A stretch of 64,000 nucleotides of DNA from Scleromitrula shiraiana. Lineage: Eukaryota; Ascomycota; Leotiomycetes; Helotiales; Sclerotiniaceae. The stretch covers positions 248,001 through 312,000 of the forward strand of contig JABELC010000004.1 of NCBI GenBank assembly GCA_028455995.1. The letters run 5' to 3'. The notes below the pieces were generated by a model. The model saw only the letters and a program-made list of their open reading frames with translations, was not told the origin of the DNA and ran no database searches. Every line of letters begins with the position of its first letter. The stretch's first letter is position 1. Position numbers and translations under genes: made by a program. Below, piece by piece: positions 22,901 through 34,400 of this stretch.

Positions 22901-24775
22901 CTGATTCAGGGCATGAAGTTTAAACAATTTGAGGAACTTGAGAGGGTAACCAAAAAAGTTGGTTATGAAGAGATGCCTAGCCGAAGAGAGAACCTCATGT
23001 TTTTAAACGAGCTTGTCCAATTGACTCTATCGTAAGTAAAGCTGACCCCTGAAATTTCTGAATTTATACTGAGTAGTTATCAGGCATGTTACTAGTCATC
23101 TAGATCAAACTCAGAATCAGACCTATATTCAAGACGCCATTACCTATTGTCGAGAAAAGATTGAAAAAATAACCAATGATGATAAGAAGTCCAAGGTCGA
23201 GAAGATTTTACCTTTTATTACAACATCTCAAGCTTTGCTCAAAGTTCTCAACGCTAAGTCGAAGCAGCTCAATGATTTGGATATCATTAGCGGCCAGGAC
23301 TTAGCAAATCTCTTTGCAACTTTCAACACATTCCTCTTCTCTCAACTACAACAGCGATTACAGAAGAAACTCAAGAAAGATGAGATTGGAACTCACAAAG
23401 ATGGATCGTTGCCAATTATCATTATCCTTAAGTCCTTTGAAACCTCGAGCCTGAAATCGTCACAACTTGCTTCACTGATTCCAGACATAGAGACATATAC
23501 CGACAAATTGATCAACACGGAACCGGAAATCGCTGGCGTGCGTCAAATACTGCATGAATTTCTAACGAGCCATATATCTAGCAATGAGTATGATATGCTT
23601 AGCAGTTCGTTGGCATCTACCATCAATACATCTACTGGTAGATTAGCCATTAAGAAAAACGTGGAGTCCATAACTTCAAAAATGAGCAATACAGAACGGC
23701 TAAGATATCTTCAACAATTATTTGGACAAGATCTGGAAGGGCTAAGTCAGTTGGATAAACTATTGGCAATCAAATATGTAGTTGCTGCATGCGATAGTAA
23801 GTTATATAACAACAATTATAGTTACAAAACCTAACAATAAACAGACATTGGACACGAACATAGTGATTTGGAAAGCACTAAACTATCAATGGATCTTTCC
23901 CTAGCATATGATATACTCTGTACTCAGATATCCAAAACAACATCATACCGAGCATTCCGTCTCCAAAGCGAGATAATGGAGATGATGTTGAAAACAAAAG
24001 TGCGTATCCATTCCTTCTCTACAACTAAATACAACAACTACTAATGCCTCTTTCCCCATAGCGTCGTACCCTAACACAATACTCCATCGACCGCACCATA
24101 AGCACCATAACCATAATCTGCTCCGCCGCCGGCCCGCACCTCCCCACCCACCATGCAAACAACATCTACACGCATCTCTGCGCCCTCCTCAAAGCCATCC
24201 TCACTAATCACCGTTTCCGTCTCGAAGGCCATTTGCACTGTACAATCCAAGTTCTCCGGCCTCTCCTCCGCTGCCTCTTCACACCACATCCACACACGCC
24301 TCGTTCTATCCTCTCTACATTCCCTTCTCCACCTTGGTTACCCTCCCATTCCACCTCACTCTCAACCTCAACCTCTACTCCGAACTCCCCACCTATATCC
24401 CCCACCACCGCATCTCACTTCACGCGTCTCCTAACCCTCCTCTGCGACCCCACCCCCTCATCCGTATCATCTCACAATCCCAAAACCGCTACCCACCTTT
24501 CCCTCACATCCGCCACCCTGCGCGCCAAAAAAATGGTCGCGCAACATATCCATGTGATTCTCACGACGTATATCAAATTGACGCTGGAGATGCGCATGAG
24601 TATCGAGGTGAAGGAAGTGGTGAAGGTGGGTCTGTGGGCGATTTGGGGGGCGATGGATGTAGATAGGGAGGGAAGAGGAAGAGAATTGAGGGGGATGGTG
24701 GTGGATGGGTTGGATGGACAGGGAAGGGCTGTTTGGGGTCAGTTGTGGAGGGAATGGGGGGTTGTGGGGAGATAA
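19997..24775 (+). CDS. urb2: nucleolar pre-ribosomal-associated protein URB2/NPA2
   Basis: Nine exons: 19997-20002, 20066-20322, 20379-22364, 22412-22563, 22618-22862, 22910-23031, 23084-23796, 23845-23999 and 24062-24775. All junctions are GT-AG with introns of 47-63 bases, and the total is 4,350 bases (1,449 residues). The first exon encodes just two methionines; translation from the second would also work. The protein is almost wholly helical, as expected of URB2, which joins Npa1/Urb1, Dbp6 and Rsa3 in early 60S ribosomal assembly in the nucleolus. The C-terminal Urb2/Npa2 domain is the diagnostic part: RLEGHLHCTIQVLRPLL, a further helical block, and the end pattern GLWAIWGAMDVD...LDGQGRAVWGQLWREWGVVGR. 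The last exon is rich in Pro/Ser (around 24,300-24,480), an insertion compared with yeast. Its base composition there is more C-rich than the rest of the gene. Confidence 0.95.
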
Positions 24776-25295
24776 TTTTGAGATTGAAGAGATTGGTTAG
24801 TTGGGATAATGGGGATGATCAGGATGATCTAGTTGCAAGATGGAAGATTGATAGATACCATTATATAAAAGTAGTAAATATATATGATTTGATGTATTCA
24901 CAATTTGTATTCAACTTATTAACCATTCAATATTGGGACTATTGTGTGTTAATAGGTTACTTAAAGTGCACTATCTGGTAAATTGGACAATGCATCAAGT
25001 ACTAAAAAATTGGTCCAAACAAGCTTAAAATTCCTACAGTGTATCCAAGATCTTCCAAATTAACAGCAAAGATTTGATGATTTGTACCTACATTAGTGTA
25101 TCAAACTATTTGGTATCCTTGCTCGCCTAGCCTGATGTTTTTCAGCTGGTCTAGGTCCCGGTAAAATTCCGAGGTAGCATAATAAACAACAACCTTGGAA
25201 CTATTGAAATATCTAGAAAGTGTTTTACTTTTCTATTCTCTCTTCTCACAGGACTCTTTTTTTTTAATTCAATTGCGCAATTAAAAACCGTTAAG
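24776..25295. other. intergenic spacer
   Basis: 520 bases between URB2 and the Smr gene in the same orientation. It holds AT-rich 3' flank, then a pyrimidine-rich leader and a T run near 25257-25264 just before the ATG. Nothing else was seen. Confidence 0.5.
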
Positions 25296-26214
25296 ATGTC
25301 GTCGTCTTATGCTATGAAGTCAATGGGCGCTAAAGGTATAGTAAACGCCTCTTTCCAGACATATTTCTACCAAATTCCCCCTCTCAGCCAATCGCAATCG
25401 CAATCTTCATTCAACTCCCTACATAGGCTCAATTACTTCCCGACGCTAACCACACACACATATAGCCTTCAACCACTCCTCCTCCAACGACGCCGAAGCA
25501 GAATACGATCGACTCCGCGACCTCGCGCACAAAGAAGCCGCCAAACGCTCCTCATGTTTCGATCGGGCGCACGAAGCCTACGAGCGCGGCGACGGTGCCG
25601 CCGCACACAATCTCTCTACCGAAGGAAAGAAACATGCTGCTCAAATTGATGCGTATAATAAACAAGCATCTGATTATATATTCCGCGAAAACAACGCGGA
25701 AGGACGAGTAGGAGCCGATGAAATAGATCTTCATGGGCAATACGTTGAAGAAGCGGAAAGGATCGTGGAGGAGAGAATCAGATATGCGAGACAGCAGGGA
25801 CAGACGCATTTACACGTAATTGTGGGCAAGGGAAATCACAGTCGGGATCATGTGCAGAAGATTAAGCCGAAGGTGGAGGAGATTTGTAGGGAGCTGGGGT
25901 TGCAGTATAAGACGGAGGAGAATGCCGGACGGATGTATATTAATTTGCAGGGAGGGGAGGCGATTATTCCTCCCAGTGGTGGTGGAGGTGGACAGCATTA
26001 TGGGGGTGGACAGCAGCAGCATGGTGGATACTCTCAGCCGGTTCATCAACAGCCTCAGCAGGGTTATTCTCAACAGGGTGGTTACCAACAAGGTGGTCAA
26101 CAGCAACAACAGCAACAGAATGGTAATGAGGATAATGAGGAGTTGGAGAGACTTGCGAAGAAGTTCTTGCCAAAGATAATAAGGAAATTAGAGGGATGTT
26201 GTGCGGTTATGTAG
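25296..26214 (+). CDS. DUF1771-Smr domain protein
   Basis: Two exons, 25296-25335 and 25466-26214, total 789 bases and 262 residues. The N-terminal DUF1771 helical module (about residues 20-85) contains EAEYDRLRDLAHKEAAKR and RAHEAYERGDGAAAHNLS. The Smr domain follows (about 92-170), with the signature DEIDLHGQYVEEAERIV, the VIVGKGNHS loop and the closing strand AGRMYINLQG. Small MutS-related domains are nucleases or nucleic-acid binders, and fungal DUF1771-Smr proteins are linked to RNA surveillance such as no-go decay (Cue2-type). A Gly/Gln-rich low-complexity linker (about 180-230) precedes a basic C-terminal helix ending EGCCAVM. That CCAVM end resembles a CaaX-like lipidation site (CAVM). 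Gly/Gln repeats are also read on overlapping frames, which I ignore. Confidence 0.92.
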
Positions 26215-26652
26215 ATGGGCGTATGTATATATGGGTTTTATGATCGATTGATGATTTTATACTTGTTATGTGGAAATTGGAAAGGATTTTTGCGCAAATA
26301 GCAAAAGAATGATTGGATGAATGGAGGAGATTACCGATCAGTACATAATGAACTTTTAGGTTTGGGATAGAGGCTAGATGATTTGAGTTGATGGATAGAT
26401 GTTTAATGGTTGGATTTAATGTATATAGTTTTATCGTACGGATTTTTATGAGAGTATAGGAGAAGAAAGAAGCGCAGTTAGCGAGAAAGAATTTGGTGTT
26501 TGAGAAGTTTAGTTAGTGCTGTTTTATTCGCTCGCTTCATCAATACGACTGACCGATTAGACTTGCCATCGATATGAAAATTGTCTATGTTGAACTCTAA
26601 GCAACAAGCAAAATCCATTTTTTATACAACATTACAAATCCCAAAAGTCTAA
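26215..26652. other. convergent 3' spacer
   Basis: Ordinary AT-rich DNA between two convergent genes; nothing else was seen. Confidence 0.5.
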
Positions 26653-27834
26653 CTAAACAGTCAACGCACCCAACTCACCCGCCAAACTCTCCAATTTCTT
26701 CTCATCCCAACTCCAGCCCCCCTCCCCCTCCTTCCCCACCTCATCCGGAACCGTAACCCCCCCAAATTTCCTCCCCAACCCAGTCAACACCTCTCCAATT
26801 CCCCCACCATTAGCAAATACATACGCCCTAGCAAAAACACTCTCAAACCCTAACTTCCACCTCACTGCCGCCGGTAGAAAACTTGTCTCTCCAGCATGTA
26901 CCAATACCGATTCCCCATCAATAGTTAATTTCAACGTTCCCTCCACCGTATAAACCGCATGATGCGTCTCCTTCCACTTCAAATCCCTCTCAAATCCCCC
27001 ACGTTCCCCATGTAAACTACTCCCCCTAACCTCCACAATACTAAACCTCCCATCCGTCTCCTCCCTCCTCGCCAACGGTCTAACCACCACCCCACCAACT
27101 TCCCACTTCTCACCCTCTCCATCTTTCAAAAAGTATCCTCCATTCTCGCATTTTCCAGGCAATAAATTCTCACTCCCATCCCAGGGTTGCGGGTCAAAAT
27201 GGGCTTTTTCCCGAACGGGAATCATGTCGAATTTCTCGGTTGCGGCTATTAGTTTGGGGATTAATACTTCAAATGGGTTGCGTTTGTCGTTGGTGGGGAA
27301 TAGGGGTCCCGAATATGGCTCTCCTATGAAGCGGAAGAATTCTTCCCAACCGCCAGGGATTATTAGACCTAGGAATTCGGTGTGTGAGGAGGCTATTTGA
27401 TATTGGTGGATTGTTCCCTTTGGGGTGTTAGTTTATTGTTTGGAATTGATATTGCTCGGATACTCGTTTAGCTGTATATTGAGCAAGATAGAAAATAGGA
27501 ATAAAATAAGATATGGAAAACATACAGGAGGCACACTAGCGAAATCCCCCGGACCCAAGCTCCTCGCCTTATCGTTTGCCCATACATTAATGGTTCCTTT
27601 TAAACACAAAAATACATCATGAGCTTCCTTGTGGTAATGAAAACCAATGGGTTTATCGTAGGTTCCGCCAGTCCCTACAACGGCAAATGCATTGTTGGTT
27701 TCGTTTCCGGTTACTAGAAGACGCATTGTACTGTTTGAGGTGGGGATCGTCCATAGTTCGCCGCTGAAGCAGGGGAGGACATAGGGGACTGAGGGTTTCC
27801 CGGGAGGTGTGCTGATATGGGGAATTGGTGACAT
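26653..27834 (-). CDS. quercetin 2,3-dioxygenase-like bicupin
   Basis: Two exons, 27834-27526 and 27417-26653, join in phase as SVPP-GTIHQYQ. They total 1,074 bases and 357 residues. The N-terminal cupin shows the metal motif around residues 64-80 (GFHYHKEAHDVFLCLKG), with His66, His68 and Glu70 as candidate ligands, and the second cupin motif GPGDFASVPPGTIHQY. A C-terminal cupin follows, with ETHHAVYTVEGTLKLTIDG and AGETSFLPAAVRW. Fungal bicupins with this layout include quercetinases, which open the flavonol C ring with release of CO; the family also holds other dioxygenases, so the substrate is not certain. No signal peptide is visible, unlike secreted Aspergillus quercetinase. It is divergent from the hydrolase at 28727. 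Confidence 0.85.
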
Positions 27835-28726
27835 GATGAATGCATGGGGAAAGATGAAATGGAATGGTTTATGTATGGTATGTGTGTTTGTCTCTACTAT
27901 ATATATATATATATAGGCGGATATACGTATCTATATAGGGAGTATATAAAGTAGGAAAGTGCAATAAAAGAAGAAGAAGTAAATATCAACGTCCACACAG
28001 CACATACCCCCAACTTATATTGCAACAAGCCGCGCAACAAATTAAACCACAGAGTCCGTACCGTGCGACTTCAATCCATTCCATACCCCTATCCATAGCA
28101 AACAACCCATCCCATCACCACCAAATCCACGCATCTAAAACGTCCACTATGGAGAAGTGGACGCAATTGAGGGGCCGCGTGATTCTACCGCACGAAAACG
28201 CCGTTCGCTGTATCAGCTCCACATTTTCGGTATATTATTATGTGGACTTTGGTGGGGTGGTATAAAACACTACTAGCATCGCTAGTTAGAAGGTTGGTTA
28301 CGTGAAGGTAAAGTTTAAACACTCCATTCATTATAGAGGAAGGAATATACTGAGTGGAAATGTCCGTGGATTGTCCGGTGAAGTGGTGGGATGAGGGGGT
28401 GGGCGGCCGGGATTTACAAATACAAAGCTCTCGGTCTTCGGTGTTAGAGCTCGGAGTATGAACGCTTATGCGCGTATTCATATGTGAATGGTGCCTTTTA
28501 CATGTCTATATAAATCCGTGATATCTCATCTATTATTTCTGAATTGATATTTTTATTTTCCATTTTCATATATCTGGTTGATCTGATACTCCATATCTAT
28601 CTATATATTCATCAATCTGCCCATCAGACCCCCCACCCCACCTCGATTCACAACTTCTCTATCTAACCCCTCAAGCATACAGCACACCCAATCCCATACG
28701 ATCCAAAATATATATACAAATAAGAA
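27835..28726. promoter_or_regulatory. shared divergent promoter, bicupin/hydrolase
   Basis: 890 bases between two divergent start codons. A TA run at about 27898-27915 lies close to the bicupin start, and a TATA-like TATATAAA (28506-28513) sits about 215 bases before the hydrolase ATG. A perfect 6-base inverted repeat with a 3-base loop (ACTAGC-ATC-GCTAGT) occupies 28272-28286. No coding content is supported. Confidence 0.45.
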
Positions 28727-29728
28727 ATGGAAGACCTCCGCGCCCTATCCGCCTCAACCGGCAACGAAATAATGTCCACAGTCGGCCCCACAGTTAAAAT
28801 CCTAACCCCGCATCTCCTCGCCCAAAGCTCAACCATAAAATCCGTCCCCGTCCACACCCACTCCTACGGTACATACTCTCGTCAAAACGTCGATATCTAC
28901 CCATCTACTCAAACCAGCACGACGTCCCCATCCCCAATCCTCATCTACATCTACGGAGGCGGGCTAAGCCGGGGTTCCAAAAACCTCCCCTTCGTGCCCG
29001 ATTCCCTCGTCTATGCAAACCTGGCGTCGTTTTTCTGTCACCGCGGTTTCACAACCCTGGTTCCTGATTACAGACTTGTGAATTCGGAGCTCGGTGGTGA
29101 TGATGCGGTGTTCCCCAGCGGGGGTGAAGATATAGCTACGTTATTCCACTGGTTGGGTTCGCAGGAGGGAAAGGAGATTGTGGAGAATGCAGGGGGGGAT
29201 TTGGGGAGTGTTTGGTTGATGGGGAATTCGGCGGGGGGACTACACATTTCGACGTTTTTGCTGGAGCCGAGATGGGCGGGTTTGAGACGGGGTTTGGTTT
29301 CTGATGGGGGGGATCAAGGTGTTAGGTTGAGGGGTGCGGTGGAGGTAGGTGTGCCGTTTCATTTTAAATCCGCGTTGCAAGCTCGTCAGGATGTGCTATC
29401 GAAATACTACGGCGCCCCGTCTTCCATTTCGGAGAAATGTCCATACGGATTATTGAAAGCTATTGAGGAGGAAAAAGAGGGAGGGAAGAAGGAAAGAAAA
29501 GATTATGGGATTCCTCCGGTTCTGTTCATGCATTCGGAGTTTGATCCCGAGGATGAGATTTTGGAGTCGAATAGGGATTTTGTGGAACTTTGGGGGAAGG
29601 TTTGGGGGGTGGATCTGGAGGTTATTAAGATTGAGGGACATAATCATGTTAGTCCGCCTATAGCGTTGGGGAGTGGGGTTGGGGAGAAATGGGGAGAGGA
29701 CGTGGTGGGGTGGATTAGGGGACAGTGA
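28727..29728 (+). CDS. alpha/beta hydrolase (esterase/lipase, HSL-like)
   Basis: A single-exon gene of 333 residues. The alpha/beta-hydrolase fold is recognised by the oxyanion-hole strand ILIYIYGGGLSRGS (residues 71-84, YGGG in place of the usual HGGG), VPDYRLVN near 112, and the nucleophile elbow LMGNSAGG with Ser158. Asp263 in SEFDPEDEI is the likely acid and His295 or His297 in IEGHNHVSP the base. These are the elements of hormone-sensitive-lipase-type esterases and kynurenine-formamidase-like hydrolases. There is no signal peptide, so it is probably cytosolic. The physiological substrate is unknown; pairing with a quercetinase-like bicupin suggests, but does not prove, catabolism of an ester- or depside-type aromatic. 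Confidence 0.88.
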   Translation: MEDLRALSASTGNEIMSTVGPTVKILTPHLLAQSSTIKSVPVHTHSYGTYSRQNVDIYPSTQTSTTSPSPILIYIYGGGLSRGSKNLPFVPDSLVYANLASFFCHRGFTTLVPDYRLVNSELGGDDAVFPSGGEDIATLFHWLGSQEGKEIVENAGGDLGSVWLMGNSAGGLHISTFLLEPRWAGLRRGLVSDGGDQGVRLRGAVEVGVPFHFKSALQARQDVLSKYYGAPSSISEKCPYGLLKAIEEEKEGGKKERKDYGIPPVLFMHSEFDPEDEILESNRDFVELWGKVWGVDLEVIKIEGHNHVSPPIALGSGVGEKWGEDVVGWIRGQ

Positions 29729-30045
29729 GTGAGTGGATGAGAAGGTTTGGTTAGGATAGATGGAAAGATGATTGTAGTTGTACATTGAGATGAGAGATTA
29801 TAAAAAAACTGGATTTTTGAGTGCTTTTATTGAGTTCATGGTTTTATATCGCACTCGGTTTTTGCTACTGAATTTTATTTGTGAGATCAATTAACCATAT
29901 ATTCAAGACTTTTTTCTTCTCTCCTTAAAGGGTATCGAATACATAGTTTCCAACTCAATGCAAGCCAAACTCCATCGCCATTTAATTCTCCATTCTATAG
30001 ATCACTTTCACCCATCCACCCACCATACTTCTCTCTTCAATTCCC
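29729..30045. other. convergent 3' spacer
   Basis: 317 bases between convergent hydrolase and KTI12; nothing further was seen. Confidence 0.5.
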
Positions 30046-31086
30046 TCACATAGCCTCAAAAGCATCATTCAAATACCCCACAAAACTCTCCTTAATCCTC
30101 TCCACCCCTACAGGATTCGACCTATTGAGCGCAATAAACTGTCTTCTCAACCTCTGCAACACCGGTAAACCCACCACCATCCCCGGCAACTCAACCGTCA
30201 AATCCTTCCCACCCTCTCCCTCTCCGGAAATCCTAACTTCCCCTCCTTCCTCCCCCGGATGATCCTTCCCCCACTCCAATATCCTATTCAACACCATCTG
30301 CGTCCCTCGATCAAGCTCATACAAATACCCCTCACTACTCTGCTTCTTCATCACAGTCGCCGCATTCGGCCTCACGATTTTCTTTTCCGACCCCTCCGAG
30401 CCGATCAAAACATCCCATATTTGATCACACGGGGGCGTGGCATCTTCCCAGAGAACAGTAAAGAGAGGACTATCCCACCTAGTCATCCCATTCGGCTCTT
30501 CGTAGCGAAAGACGAGATTTTCCCAACAGGAGCGCGTGTACGGTTTATCTTTTTCCTGCACCTCCTCCCCACCTTCCTCCTCCACCCTCAACCTCCCCTC
30601 ATTAACCCCGCGCGCCAAATCCCCCCCCGCGCCCACATGCAAAACGCAACACCCCGTCCCCACCGCCTTCGCCTCGCAATACAACTGATACCTCCACCCC
30701 TTGATGTAATTACCCCCGTCTAGAATCACCACGTCCTTTTTACTCAGGACCCTCTTCACCGCCGCATAGATCGATGCTCTTGCGTCTTTCTCGCTGGCGT
30801 TGTTGCTGCGTTCGTGCGAGTCTTTCGAATCTAGATTGTACACGCTGCGCGGTATGCAGAGCGTGTGGTCGGATATGAGGTGTACGCGTAGAGAGGAAGA
30901 GGGGGAGGTCGCGGGGAGGGAGGAGATTTTGGAGAGGAAGTAGGATTGGAGTTGTGTGGCGCGGTGGGTTTTGCCGGAGGTGGGGAGACCCGAGAGGATT
31001 ATTAGCTAGAGGATGGGGAAAATTAGTGGTTGTGGATTGGATTGGATTGGATTGGATTGGAGGGGGAAAGAAGAACTAACTGGCAT
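30046..31086 (-). CDS. kti12: Elongator-associated P-loop ATPase KTI12
   Basis: Two exons: 31086-31081 encodes only Met-Pro, and 31005-30046 the rest (966 bases, 321 residues). The short first exon is required to give the family start MPLIILSGLPTSGKT, whose P-loop GLPTSGKT lies at residues 8-15. Other marks are the early beta strand VHLISDHTL, DVVILDGGNYIKGWRYQLYC around 110-130 (Walker B-like), RYEEPNGMTRWDSPLF and the C-terminal LPVLQRLRRQFIALN. KTI12 binds Elongator and tRNA, with ATPase activity stimulated by tRNA, and supports wobble-uridine modification. An internal acidic/Gly-rich insertion (EEEGGEEVQEKDK, GEEGGEVRISGEGEGG) is probably a flexible loop. A GGATT repeat lies just inside the intron. 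Confidence 0.94.
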
Positions 31087-31417
31087 GATTGTGGTGTGTG
31101 TGATCGCATTGGATGTAATGTTATATGAATATGTTGGTTGGCGTTTGAATGGCGGGGATGAATTGATTGACGTGAGTGGAAAAATCCAGAGACTTTTTTG
31201 CCCCGCGCTTAGGTAATGCGCGATAAGATAAGATAAGATGCAGTCACACTTTTCTGAAAAAATCAGGATCTGGTAAGCACGTGAGTGCGGGGTAGTTTTT
31301 AATCTGTTGGAAGTCCAAATCGAGAGATTTTCATGAGGCTCAAAATCTTATTGGGGAAGTCATATTTCCATTTAAATTTGGTCATATGTACCACATACAA
31401 TGAATTTGATAATATCA

Positions 31418-31448
<31 letters not shown>

Positions 31449-34400
31449 CCCAGTAGCTATCCCATCCCATCATCCTCACATCAACATCAACATACCACTA
31501 CATACCAACTCCCTATCCCATCCCATCCCATCCCATCCCACCCCAATTCATCTCTACCCATTCTATTCTCTACAATCCCACAACCCCACGACCCCCCACC
31601 CCCCACCCCCCACATCCTCAATATTAATATCTCCTCCCCCTCCTCCTCCTCCTCCTCCTCCTCCTCCTCCTCACCATCCCCATCAGTCCAGCCAGCCCAC
31701 CAAACACAAACTCAACGTCATGATTCCACCCCCACCTATCACGTTTATAGTCCAAGCGTTCTATTCTCTTCTCTTCTATTCTATTCTATTCCGTTCCACT
31801 AACCATATACTCATATATATCAGCTCACCGCTTCATTTTTTCATTTTTCGTGTTTACCTCTAGATTGGAATGAGATGAGATGAGTCAAGATAAGACAAGA
31901 CAAGACGAGATGATCTATAGTTAACTATAATGACCAGCTATGATTCGTATAGTTTTTGAGTCTTAGATTGTATTACTATATTATATTATATTCATAATGC
32001 CAGTATATTCACAATGCCAGTGATACAATCACACGACTCGGAGTCAACAAGTGATTTATTCGACTCGAATGAGAATGAGAATGACTACCCCTCTTTCCGT
32101 ATTTATATTAGTATTTATCCATCCATCTATCTATCTAGCTAGCTAGCTAGCTAGCTAGTGAACACCAGCTAACAACATGAACGTCACCGTACAATAGGTA
32201 TCCCAAACCAAGCATTCTGTAATGTAATATAATCTAATATAAAGTAACTTATATAGAAGTAAGCCGCCTCGGTTCAGCAGAGCAGAGTTGAGTTGAGTTG
32301 AGTTGAGTTGAGTTGAGTTGGCAGATATCTCGTATTCCTCTTCCTATTCCTATGCATGAGGAAATCCGGAATATCTCTACTCGGTGAAACAGTATATGTA
32401 TGTATGTATGTATGTATCTATGTCATGTCATTACATTATGGAATTATGGAATCATTCATCCATTCATTCATGAAAACCTTAGTCATCTACAGCCCACTCT
32501 CTCCTCGATATTCCTTCCAGGAATATCGAATAACCGCAACCGAACAACTAGATCCGCATCCATTCGAACGCACATTAAAATCCGCACGACTCACAAAGTC
32601 AAGAATAGCATAACGAACTCCTCTTCCGGCAACGAAAACATACCGTAGAAATCAGAAGGATCTATCGAACCCATCGGCACGATAATGTTAAAATCTCGCC
32701 ATCATACATACAATGGGCGCGTCAGCGACATCAACGGTTAGAAAAGAACCCCGAGGAATTGACAATTAGATCCTCAAATCTCCGTGTCTGGTTTTGGGGA
32801 TACGTATCATGGAATCCAATCACGGACCGTCTCGATAGAAGAGTAGGCTGATAGAAGAGTAAGCAATATCCTTGCTTTGAACCTGACTTTATTGAACCTT
32901 GTTCCCGTGTGTGTGTGTGTGTGTGTGTGTCACAGTGACGTTGATCGCTGTGTCCTGGCTTTCTTCAATGTTTTGTTCCTGGGCCACCTACCTACCTACC
33001 TACCTACCTACCTACCTACCTACCTACCTACCTCCTTCAAGGTATGTATGTAGTGTAACTTATGTGTTTGATAGATTGATAATGCATCTGTAATCTTCCG
33101 TATTGAGCAATGAGCTTCAGGTACATCCATCCATCCATCCATCCATCCATCCATACCAGAGGGGGAGGAAAAAAGACAACACTTGAACTATCAATTGCTG
33201 TTTGAATGTGTGAATCTCGATGAAAAACATAACGAGGCGAAAGCTAAGTTTGCCCCGGGTCGCAAGGCCGACCATGTTATTGCTCGCTGGCTGGCTCGCG
33301 CACGCACGCATTGAAGAAAATTTTGCACGGGTCCTTGTTCAAATGAGTGGGAGGGAAGGTCTCTTTTTTCTGGCCTTTTGAGTTGCCCCCACCATATCGC
33401 ATTACATTGCAATTGTGTCATACAAAGGAAACGAAAGCAGCTACTGTGCGTGTAGGATGTATGAATTACGAAAGAGCAGATCCTGTAGGCATGGCACGAG
33501 AGAAGACTCATCGTGTGTTGACATGCCATACCGCAGGTGAAAATACTTAAAGCCCCCTTAATAATAGATAAAAGCATCTAGATACTGTATGTAATTGTTG
33601 AGGGGGCATGGTTGTGCTCGGATACGCAAACCTCAAGGGTATTGTATGGTGTGATGAAAATGAAAGACTTGCAGAAAGTAGGAAGGAAGAAGCCAGCGAA
33701 TACACACAGTTACTGTACGCATCATAAGATTTTTTTGAAGCTTTGGAGCGGACCAAAGGGCGAAAGTCTGTATGTATCAGTAGCTTAGCTATGCTCGACC
33801 CATATTAAAAAATTAATGTGCAGTGATTGCATTGCAGTGCAGTGCAGACAGAAACACATGCAGCTCAAGAAATCCATTCCATTGGTTATAGATATGCCAC
33901 TATTGATGATGCGGGACCGAACATGCAGTAAAAAGAGGGTAACTTGGGGAGCTGATGGATGAGTAGAATACCAATCAATTTTCAAATCAACCACACATAG
34001 ACCAACGCATCAACAACCTTTTGCTGAGCTTTCCCCGTATATTCCGGGCGTTCGTGGGAAATTCGATCTATCGCCATGTCATGATGAGGAGGGTTGAGAT
34101 TCGATTTCCAAGTTGTTTTTTTCTTCGAATAGTATCGTTAGAATGCCATTTTTGTATGCGGGTTCATGTCATTGTTATTGAGAAATGTCATTTAAAGTTT
34201 AACCCCTGAGATGATCGTTTTGCTTCGAGAAGATTTTAGGAAAAAGATCATCGATTATGAATCAATGTAAATCTTGGGGAGATGCAGAATAGTAGTGGAA
34301 ACTCACGTTTCAACTTCTTGAAGCTGCAGTGTTGGAAGCAAATCATATCATATCATATCATATCATATCATATCAAACCATCTTATTTTTTCGCACATGA

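Noticed and set aside
25820..26179. Alternative 119-codon frame over the Smr gene
   Set aside because: Shadow frame; the DUF1771-Smr reading has clear domains.
31333..31863. 176-codon Pro/His/Ser-rich ORF
   Set aside because: Built from TCTA, TCCCA and CCT microsatellites.
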